Source of the DNA: Mytilus trossulus
Lineage: Eukaryota; Mollusca; Bivalvia; Mytilida; Mytilidae
Length of the DNA: 64,000 nucleotides
Reading direction: 5' to 3'
Assembly (NCBI RefSeq): GCF_036588685.1
Contig: NC_086375.1
Coordinates: 8,177,916-8,241,915 of the forward strand
This document shows, piece by piece, positions 55,481 to 64,000 of the stretch (positions are counted from its first letter, which is position 1; each line of letters starts with the position of its first letter). Position numbers and translations under genes: made by a program. The notes under the pieces were generated by a model. It was not told where the DNA came from. It made no database searches and saw only the letters and a program-made list of their open reading frames with translations.

Positions 55481-57034
55481 TAAAAATAGTTAAGAAGCCA
55501 AATCAATACAAAGTTGGAGAGCATTAAACGTTTTAAGTAGAGGCAAAATATATTTAGTCATTTTGATTATCTCAGTAGAAGTTACCACGTCATAACGGAC
55601 ACAACAACCTAGTAAAAAGTAAAATAACAAATAAAACCAAACTCCAAGGAAAATTCAAAACGGAAAGTTCATGAACAAATGGTAAAATCAAAAGCTCAAA
55701 TATACCAAACGAATGGAGAACAACTGTCATATTTCTGACTTGGAACAAGTATTCCCTAATGCAGAAAATTGACAAACGAAACTTTAAAATTGCAACTTGT
55801 ACCGATACTTGTACTATATTTATAAACAAAACACCGCCATCTCCTAGATGAAAAGCATGCAGATACGATATGCAAGAGCTTTCTCCTGGTATGATGAATT
55901 TTTGGATTGCTATCAGCACGAGTTTGCAGTCAGGAAGTTGTCAAAACACGGCTTGCATATATTCCAATAAAAATATTAAATTTTAGGTTTCAATTGTAGA
56001 AAGAGGATTTAAACTTTACATGACGATTTTAAATGGAATTTTCAAACTTAACCTACACCGCTCTTTTCTTTTATTTTAACAAGACAAGAAATATGATAAT
56101 ATCACACAAGTGTGCATGAATAATTGCATGCCATGAAAAACACGTCTAAAAGTTTTCATTTCAACGCGTCAATCACTCAGACTATTGTATCTGTCGCAAA
56201 TTTGACTTTTCTTTTCAAAATCAAAGACATTTCCCGCGACAACAGCTATTGTTAAGATCCTTTAATTGCAATTGGAAGTAAATGTTATAGCATATGCAAA
56301 AATGGTAGGAGAACTTGTATCTGGTTTATTTTAGTTAAAGTGGGGTAGTAAGGTGTAAAGTGATCAGAGAAAAAGTAAAAGTTACAAATCCTTGACCACC
56401 TCTTTTCTGAATTATGTACTCCAAAGCTCTGGAAATGTAAATCTTGGTTTTTCCCACTGAAATCCGGAAACGTATTAAGTTTGTACGGCGTCTGATCTAA
56501 CGGGCAAGCATATATGGAGGGGCAGTTTTTGGTTGATTGGAAAATAGCATTTATGTCGTTCCGTGCAATACGTTTTTGAAGTTGTATATTGATCGTTCAA
56601 TTTTTCCGGTTAGGAGTTATGGTCAAATTGGATTATATGCTAGGTGCGTTTGAAAATAACGAAAAATAAAAATGGCGAGCAAACAGTTAACTAGCATCAC
56701 CAATACATGTATGATTAAGACCTCTGACCAAAAAAAAATGTGTTTAATGAGAAGATCTATAGAGTTCATTTTTTAATAATGATAATATTAAAAGAAGAAA
56801 TTAAACAGCACAATGGTATTTCAGGAGCTCTAAATAAAACGGGACATATCTGCAATGAGTAACACTTATTAGTATATGATTTAAAAAATCAATCCTACCT
56901 ATTTGCACTGTAAGATCAAATACAGATAATGTTTATCTCTTGATAAACCTTGTGTGGCCAACGTCATTTAAAGGACAGTCATCGATAAACTGCGTAGGAA
57001 AATGTGCAGTGTGAATCATTTTAAGGACAACAAA
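55481..57034. other. Spacer with reversed family F copy, upstream of paralogue 3
   Basis: Family F on the minus strand covers about 55615-55800. The remainder is AT-rich. An in-frame ATG at 57002 lies 33 bases above the preferred start of the next gene. Confidence 0.45.
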
Positions 57035-58954
57035 ATGGCTGAATGTTCTAACACTGGTCATGAAATGGATACTACTAAGTGCGGAATCTGTCTTTCAGAT
57101 TTTACTAAACCGATTCTTTTGGGTTGCTTTCACACATTTTGTACTCCGTGTGTGACAAAACTGACTGAAGGTAAGGAGACATTGGTTTGTCCGTTATGTC
57201 GAGCTGTACAAGTACTTCCAGACAAAGGGGTTAACGGTTTAATCCTTTATCCGTACGTTAAAGAGACTGATAATCCTGATACGAACGGTATGATTCTATG
57301 TCAGATGTGTGACAATGACAGGATCGGTGTTTCGAATTGTGTCGATTGCAATAGTAAGATGTGTTATGAATGCTCTTCGTATCATCTGAAGCATAAAATA
57401 TTCAAGACTCACAAAACAGAAAAAATAGAAATTGAATATACTGAGACTAAATCACCAGAAGAGACAAATTGTAACGGTGCAACATGTGAAATTCATAATA
57501 AGGATTTTACTCTTTACTGCGAACCTTGTAATAGAGCAGTATGCCAGGACTGCGTTACACAAGACCACAAGCTACACAACAGTGAGCCAATAATGTTTCA
57601 ATCCCAGAGAAGGAGAGACCTATTGCGATCAGCTATTGGTGCGATAAAATCGAAAATCGCTGGACTAGACCAAGAGAGAGAAATATCAAAATTTGCAGAA
57701 CAAAATCATTATAAACTATGTAAACAATGGAAAGAAGAAATAAGAACGCATGCAAACAGATCAAAAGAAACTTTGTGCAAAATAGTTGATCTTTTAGCAG
57801 ATGTTAACATAAATAAAACAGATGAAATGCAGAAGGAAGATATAAAATCGATTAATAATTTTCAAGATGAACTAGAAACAAAAAAATTGTCTTTACTTTG
57901 TTTGCTTAGAAACACTGAAGAAATTGTTAAACGCAGTTGCGATGGAACTCTGCTTAATGATTATACATTTCTTTACCAGACGTTAAGCAATGCTGTCACG
58001 AAGGACACTCAGTTAAAAGTATTTGCACCACAGTTTTGTTTCGGGAATCAACTTGAACACAAATATATTGAAAACTGCTTTGGCTTGGTTAAGAGAGGAG
58101 AACTACCCAACATAATAGGTGCATCGGAGTCACACGTTTATTCACTACCCGTTATTTGCGACGTAACTGAGTTCAGGAAAGTACGCTCTTTTAATGTCGA
58201 CAGCACAATTCGAAGTATATTCGGTGTATGTGAAGATAAGGCTTGGATAATGCATTTAATTACAAGGTATGAGGAATATATAAAACTTTATTCGTCTAAA
58301 GGTTTAGACCTCGGATATCAAATTCCAAAAGATAATGCAGAGCAAATATTACGAGCTACACAGAAAGAAATTTGGGTAAAATCCGTTGAACTTATTAGGA
58401 AAATAACTATAGGAACTACAAACAAAACTGAAGAGATAGCACGCATGCCCGAGCTCACAAATGCTACTTGTACTGTGCTTGATGACAACCGCCTTATTGC
58501 GTTCTGTTATGAAGGCAAGTGTTTTAATGAGGTGACAATTGATGGAGACTGGCCAGTCACTATCAACGAAACAACATTAAAAAATATCCCTGTCGAGGAA
58601 AAATATGCCAGGCTGATGACCACAAAGCCTTTGAGAATAACAGAAACCGTATCGAAGCACATCATTATACCATGTGGGAACAAGGTTATCACATTTGACA
58701 GAAACTTTAGGGTATGCAATGTTCATGAAAGTCTAGGTTCAAGTTTTAGGGGCATATGTCGAGATCCATACGGCAATATATTTATAGTTGATAGCAGTAG
58801 GAACAAAATTTGTCTGTTTAATTCCTATGGAGAATTCTTACATGATGTTTTGGTTCCAGAAATACCTAGTAGCATCGAAGACATCACGAGAGATTCTATT
58901 GGAAATATTTGGTTGACGTATGGAAGCTATGTACACGTATACTCGTATCTTTAA
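57035..58954 (+). CDS. RING/B-box/beta-propeller protein, tandem paralogue 3, 639 aa
   Basis: From the ATG at 57035 the RING ligands fall at the same residues as in paralogue 1 (C16 to C55), and the context CAAAATGGCT is shared with paralogue 2, so I prefer it to the ATG at 57002, which would add 11 residues. B-box1 reads CQMCDNDRIGVSNCVDC; B-box2 is complete (CEIHNKDFTLYCEPCNRAVC). A coiled coil and a probable beta-propeller with end blades CRDPYGNIFIVDSSRNKICL and ITRDSIGNIWLTYGS follow. It is the only one of the three with a full set of zinc ligands. A cytosolic ubiquitin ligase role is inferred from the family. The gene is intronless, and an AATAAA lies at 59155-59160. Confidence 0.9.
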   Translation: MAECSNTGHEMDTTKCGICLSDFTKPILLGCFHTFCTPCVTKLTEGKETLVCPLCRAVQVLPDKGVNGLILYPYVKETDNPDTNGMILCQMCDNDRIGVSNCVDCNSKMCYECSSYHLKHKIFKTHKTEKIEIEYTETKSPEETNCNGATCEIHNKDFTLYCEPCNRAVCQDCVTQDHKLHNSEPIMFQSQRRRDLLRSAIGAIKSKIAGLDQEREISKFAEQNHYKLCKQWKEEIRTHANRSKETLCKIVDLLADVNINKTDEMQKEDIKSINNFQDELETKKLSLLCLLRNTEEIVKRSCDGTLLNDYTFLYQTLSNAVTKDTQLKVFAPQFCFGNQLEHKYIENCFGLVKRGELPNIIGASESHVYSLPVICDVTEFRKVRSFNVDSTIRSIFGVCEDKAWIMHLITRYEEYIKLYSSKGLDLGYQIPKDNAEQILRATQKEIWVKSVELIRKITIGTTNKTEEIARMPELTNATCTVLDDNRLIAFCYEGKCFNEVTIDGDWPVTINETTLKNIPVEEKYARLMTTKPLRITETVSKHIIIPCGNKVITFDRNFRVCNVHESLGSSFRGICRDPYGNIFIVDSSRNKICLFNSYGEFLHDVLVPEIPSSIEDITRDSIGNIWLTYGSYVHVYSYL

Positions 58955-60344
58955 TTTTAAGCTTGATAGCAATTGTTTGATGAGTTTATTGACAGTGACG
59001 TTCGAACAGATCTTGACAATGTTTTTCACAGTGTTTTTTTTTTATAAAGATAACCGTGAAAATGAAAAAAATGTAGTTCTGTTACCGTTTCATTGCAGTT
59101 ATATTTTTAAAAAGGTAGTATAAGAATATTTTATCCACTAGATTTTATCTGTAAAATAAACTTACCTACTTAATAGCCGTCGCGATAATAGGGAATATGA
59201 CAATATGATAGGGACCCTTCACTAGAACGCTGGACTAATGGGGTAAGTTGTTAACAGCATGCAATGTGTTGTTGAATTAAAAAAATAGGAATAAGATAAT
59301 GATTTTTGGAGAGAGAAAACAACGTCAATTTAAGATAAAACCCATCCATAAAAAGATTAAACAAACTCAGAAAAGTGATTCAAATTCTGATTGAAACTTA
59401 ACCACAAGAAAAAAAACGTATGTTGACAGATACATACGTGTGCAGTCAAGCAAATGTTATTTATGTGGCATTAGACGCAGGAACAGACAACGTGTCTTTT
59501 AAATAAAATAAATCTATCTATACAAAAAACTATGAATTGATCATAACACGATTTTATCTGTTCATATCTATAAATATCAGGTCATTATTCAAAACTAACT
59601 TGATAGAAATTATACTTTGTTTGATGTGTTTGAGCTTTTGGTTTTGTCATTTGATAAGGAATTATTCGTTTTTGAATTCTCATTTGAGTTCGTTTGTTTT
59701 GTTATTTTACTTATTGCAGTATACTTATATTCAATTTCACTATTATTTCAACTCTAAAAAATGTAAAATCCGTATGACATACCAGACTTCAAATCAAACA
59801 AGTGTGCTTATTGAAAAAAACATCATCAAAAACGACGAGACATCGTTGTAAGGTTGAGGTTCAAGCACTAAATGATTTCATTGTCTTAAAAAAGCTATTT
59901 TTCTTCTTATAGAACACTGAAATATAACGTAGGTTTGTAGGAGGCTTCAATTCAATACTCTTTTTAATTTTCGGTTGCGCTGGTACGTTTTGGCAGTTAT
60001 TTATTTTATAACGGTCGAAATAATATTCGGAGTGCTTTCTGGTCCCAACACTTTTTGAAATGATTTTTTTAACGTTTTATTGTGTTGTTGTTAATCTACT
60101 GTGAGATTCTATTTTATAATTGATTTGATTTAAATATCTTTACTATATATTTATTAAGATATGATATGGAAGTTATCAGATACACAGCTTATAAAATGTC
60201 ACTCGTCAATACGACTAAATTCTATTTCCATTATGTTGTACTTACTTATTGTAATAAAATGAAGCACATATCAATTAAGAGTTTTTAGTCGAATTTTAAG
60301 AAGTGATAATAAGAGTAGCGAAAGATAACATATCAGGCTTTTAT
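58955..60344. other. 3' flank of paralogue 3 and AT-rich spacer
   Basis: A partial family F segment lies at about 59605-59725 (TTTGATGTGTTTGAGCTTTT, GATAAGGAATTATTCG). No gene is seen. Confidence 0.4.
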
Positions 60345-60400
60345 TTTCGTCAGACATACGTTTTGTCTGAATATATAAAAGTCGTCAGCGGTACTCGAAA
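60345..60400 (-). repeat. Degenerate ribozyme-type repeat
   Basis: The minus strand keeps CTGACGA and a TATGTCTGACG-like stem III region, but the GAAA box is changed. It is probably an old copy. Confidence 0.35.
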
Positions 60401-60492
60401 CAAAATTGAGTAGTTGGAGAGCAAAAGTCATACCGAAATAAAAAAGTAACAAAAAACATAAATTGTAATAACTTTTTTAAATACTGCTAAAA

Positions 60493-60925
60493 TAAAATAG
60501 AGACGATGTGGTATGATTGCCAATGAGGCATTTTTTCACTAGAGACCAACGACACAGAATAGCTATAGGTCACCGTACAGCCTTCACCAATGAACAAATC
60601 CCAAACAAACTTCAAAGGCCGTTATAAAAGCCCCCCCCCCCCCAATAAAAAATTTAATTCAATTCAAGCGAGAAAATCCAACGACCTAATTGATGTAAAA
60701 ATAAATGAACGACAAACAAATATGTAACACAGCAACAAACGTCAACCACTGTAATACACACTCCTTACTTGGGACAAGAACATACAACCAGAATGTGGCA
60801 GAGTTGAACATGTTAGCGGGATCCCTACCATATCCCTAGCATAAGAATAGCTATACACATCAATTGAAAAAGGCTTAACTCATTAGAAGGATACAAATAG
60901 AATAACATCTAACAAAAACAAGAAC
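60493..60925 (+). repeat. Family E copy (hairpin-free)
   Basis: It contains GATGTGGTATGATTGCCAATGA, GTACAGCCTTCACCAATGAA and CATGTTAGCGGGATCCC in the same order as the 41.4-kb copy, with a C run at about 60632-60644. Confidence 0.7.
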
Positions 60926-62346
60926 TAGACGTGGTGATATCATATGGGAAGAGTGCTAAACTGTTTATATCATCCGAATGTAACCTACACTACAAGAAGT
61001 ATGAACAAAGGTGTTATACACACTCATTTGAAATACAAAGTACTGGGTCCACCAGACAATTTTGAAATTGCCAAATAAACAGTGTTAACATTTTACAAAA
61101 ATTTAAGGGTGAAAACTTGAATATGAAAAATAAGAATGGCGGTGCCTATTTTGTGAAGCCCGTCTTCATTTTTCAACCAAGATTTTTAAAAGTAGCCGAA
61201 TAACTGAAATATAAAGGCAAAAGTAGAATACCGCTTTTAAAAAGTTAATAATCGATTTAGAGAAAACTAATCCGGGTAACAAACTAAAACAAGGGAAACA
61301 CATTAACTATGAGAGGACAACAACAGAACATTTAAGTGCAACAAAACACAAACAACAATGCAACATAAATACATACATACATAGAAACGAACTATTACTT
61401 CATCGAAGACAACTGTCATATGTCGAACTTGGTACTTTGAGACTCGATGAGGTGCTCGTGGTGGCTACACTTTTCTAACGAACATGCAAAAAAGGACATG
61501 ACTGTAAATAAGTTGATGTCACCAAAAAACCCGTCAATAAATGGAACAGTAGTTAAACTCATAGCGTCTTTTGATCCCAGTGATATTTCTACATTTCTAC
61601 ATGTCCTAATTGCTTATTATATTCATAAACTATTTACTAAGTGTTTCATTGAAAATAATCTTGACCAATTTTCTTTGAGACTCGATGAGGAATGAGACAA
61701 ACATGACGATGAAAGCTCTTATAACTAGAGATATCGTCTGATGAACTGTCAACTCAGAGATATACAATGATATACTTCTTTTGCAAAATTGTACACGAAA
61801 AGTAATAGAAAATTATGTATTATAAAGATAGTACAATACATAACTAAATAGAATAACGGGAATTGTCAAACATATTGGACCATTTTTTCCACAAAAACCC
61901 GACTCCTCATTCAAAACAAATATGTATAAATAAATGCAAACATCATTAATCATCGCTTGGTTACGTTAGTCTGACTTGAAAAAGACACAAAAAGTGCTGT
62001 TAATCAGTTTAAAGTGCACACAATCCTAAAAGGTTTCTCCTTAATAGACTAATGTCGAACAGTATAGAATTAATAAATTTTATCTGACATCGATCATGCA
62101 AGCGTTCTACTTATTGACATAATCACTATCTTAACCAGATGCTCTACAAGAAAGGGTGCATATTTTGAATAAAAGGTTAGAAAATTATTACGTAACAGCC
62201 CAGATTACATACGTAGGGATCCCTGTAATTCTAACAGTATCACTTGACCTTGAATGATAAAATGAGTTTAAACCTCCGTACATACTACATGATAAATTTG
62301 TTGAATGATAAAACAAAAAATATGAAAAATAACTTGCTATATAAAG
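60926..62346. other. Spacer with reversed family G copy and an 18-bp direct repeat
   Basis: Family G on the minus strand lies at about 61265-61400. CTTTGAGACTCGATGAGG occurs exactly at 61435-61452 and 61673-61690. The open stretch between them (82 codons) has no recognised features. Confidence 0.45.
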
Positions 62347-62601
62347 TCAGCAAAAATAGTAGTCTGGTGACAAGTTAACTACACCGTACCATATTTCCTG
62401 TAGATTATGTTCATAGAGACAACCCTCTTCTGATGTGAAGAGGGAAGCAGGTATACCAATATTCCTGGCCAGTGTGTAGATATAATGAAAAATGTTGGGT
62501 TGTTCTTTCAGATTGGAAAAGTACATTAAAATGAATTTAAGTATATTCTTTTCCCCCCAAAATGCATGTCCCATTGTCTGCATCTTTATGTGAAGTTCTC
62601 T
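62347..62601 (-). CDS. Possible orphan terminal exon, unknown
   Basis: On the minus strand a plausible acceptor TTCTTCTAG precedes AGAACTTCACATAAAG near 62601, and the frame then runs to a stop at 62347. The predicted peptide contains MQTMGHAFWGEKNILKFI and ARNIGIPASLFTSEEGC, a plausible globular composition. I do not recognise it. Upstream exons would lie above 62.6 kb or outside the window. It could also be a chance open stretch. Confidence 0.25.
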   Translation of the reverse strand, partial: RELHIKMQTMGHAFWGEKNILKFILMYFSNLKEQPNIFHYIYTLARNIGIPASLFTSEEGCLYEHNLQEIWYGVVNLSPDYYFC

Positions 62602-62622
62602 AGAAGAATTTTTGAAGAACAT

Positions 62623-63794
62623 TTTTTTTTAAATCATATACCCCTGTGAAAGTGTAAACTTTAAATACATAACAATCATGAGTCAGAGATAGCCACTGTA
62701 TTGGTCTTAAACATATGTATACTGTACATGACATGTGTTTCCTTATTTTTCATATACAATAAAACGCTGTTCTGATCTTTTAAAGTATGACAGGGGCACG
62801 TATACCCTGTGCAATGATTTCAATTGAAGGTTATAACATTCAATGCCATAACAAAATTGTATGTGTTAAAAAGTTATTCCTTCCCTTTTTGAAAATGAAG
62901 ACATATATAACATTATTTTTAACAAATCAACACAAACTAAGTTGGGTTTAGATAAAGCACATTAGCAAAAGTGAAAGACAGGAAAACAAAAAAACAATCA
63001 ACGGCACATCAAACCACTTCCTGGATGCATACAGGAAAAACAGATATTACCAAAATTGGACGAATCTGTTACGGCTGATAATTTACAAAGACAAATAAAA
63101 GAACACTAAAGCACGTACGTAAGACTATAAACAACGTCAGTACCTAAACACTATACTTCAAGACATGCAAAGTTGATCAGCAAAGTTTTGGTATCTTGAG
63201 ATCATCTTTTAGAAAAAGGACGAGACGTTCTTTGCTCTAACACTTTCCCATCAACTATCTGCACAGACATCGGTGCAGTTTCATAAAGTCTGGGTAGCAG
63301 TTGTAAGCTCTTGAATAATGAACGAATTTTTACAGTATTTTAAATATGCATGTAAAGCTTATATACTGCTAATAAGGGGGGATATTGGTAACAAATACTG
63401 TCCAATTTTCACTCCTTATGAAATCTTCAAAATATAGTACTCCTCTCTTAAATTATTTTATAAGAAATGATATTTTCATTTTCATTGATTCATGTAATCA
63501 ATTAATCCACTGCTTTCTTAAATGGTTATGGGTTTTTATTTTCAGTACACGTGACAGTACCTGCAGTGTGGTTTTATTTCATTGGATTGACTAAATATAC
63601 TTTTAAGCTCATATTGGGTGTTAATATGGAAATTATGGTCTATATATCGTATTTTAATAGAAAATAGAAAATCGAGAACAAAGAAGTTTGGATGGATAGT
63701 TGTCTGACTCTCATTGGCACTCATACCACATCTGCCTATATATATGGCTTGATTTGACTTCCTTTGTTGTAATTATCAGTCGCACACCAATCAA
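62623..63794. other. AT-rich spacer, nothing recognised
   Basis: No gene or repeat can be supported. A GATGGATAGTTGTCT...ATTGGCACTCATACCACATCT segment at about 63692-63733 is a reversed fragment of the family E start. Confidence 0.4.
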
Positions 63795-63990
63795 TAACCA
63801 GGTTCAATCCACGATTTTCTACATTTTAAAATGCCTGTACCAAGTCAGGAATACGACAGTTGTTGTCCATTCGTTTTTGATGTGTTTTGTCATTTGATTT
63901 TGCCATGTGATAAGGGACTTTCCGATTTTTATTTTCCTCGGAGTTCAGTATTTTTGTAATTTTACTTTAATATACGGTTTTATAAAAACG
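63795..63990 (+). repeat. Family F copy at the window end
   Basis: It contains ACCAGGTTCAATCCACGATT, GCCTGTACCAAGTCAGGAAT, CATTCGTTTTTGATGTGTTT and TTTTCCTCGGAGTTCAGTAT, the best-preserved copy in the window. Confidence 0.7.
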
Positions 63991-64000
63991 TCAAAATTAT

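Noticed and set aside
57002-57034. Upstream ATG of paralogue 3 adding 11 residues
   Set aside because: The paralogues start at the position aligned to 57035, and the CAAAATGGCT context is shared there.
38823-58954. Cyclic-nucleotide or STING-type partner gene beside the cGAS-like gene
   Set aside because: No STING-like transmembrane or TIR domain protein is present in the window; a linked signalling cassette cannot be supported.

Overview
The window looks like nuclear DNA of a bivalve mollusc, most likely a mytilid mussel. It is AT-rich, gene-poor and full of short dispersed repeats that I recognise from mussel sequence. Genes have consensus GT-AG introns, and the coding families (cGAS-like receptor, TRIM) are ones known to be expanded in bivalves. 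There is no prokaryotic signature (no operons, no Shine-Dalgarno spacing). The species call is by recognition, not by search.

Layout: 0.9-2.8 kb (minus) holds an apparently complete cGAS-like nucleotidyltransferase with a non-coding first exon. 4.55-8.61 kb (minus) is a young LTR retrotransposon with 209-bp LTRs, a TATT target duplication, a tRNA-Leu-type primer site, a gag and a second long frame, but no visible polymerase. 12.06-13.63 kb (plus) is an intronless RING/B-box protein with a C-terminal PHR-like domain. 14.5-21.1 kb is a stack of nested repeats with internal tandem arrays of about 161, 147 and 192 bp. 25.3-36.3 kb (minus) is a four-exon FBXO28 orthologue of 358 residues, reconstructed exon by exon, whose 8.1-kb first intron is filled by repeats. 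38.8-59.0 kb (plus) holds three intronless paralogous RING/B-box/beta-propeller genes in tandem. The first lacks one B-box2 zinc ligand, the second has an in-frame TGA exactly at the first B-box2 cysteine, and the third is intact. Between them lie a 1.46-kb foldback element, a reverse-transcriptase fragment, several MITE-like elements and more dispersed repeats. 59-64 kb has repeats and one possible orphan exon.

The most interesting signal is a repeat family scattered over both strands, each good copy carrying a 38-39 nt motif with the conserved core, stem II and stem III of a hammerhead ribozyme (CTGATGA, a GTCT/AGAC stem, GAAA, a short stem III ending in GTA). Seven copies keep these parts; one shows a compensatory base-pair change in stem III. 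Two copies are about 335-376 bp units whose ends repeat the same short sequence, as expected for insertion of slightly more than one turn of a circular or tandem template (retrozyme-like). Stem I is not evident, so activity is not assured.

Functionally, the cGAS-like receptor and the four RING/B-box proteins are plausible innate-immune or ubiquitin-pathway genes. Nothing in the sequence shows that they act together; FBXO28 is a conserved SCF-type F-box gene that happens to lie between them.
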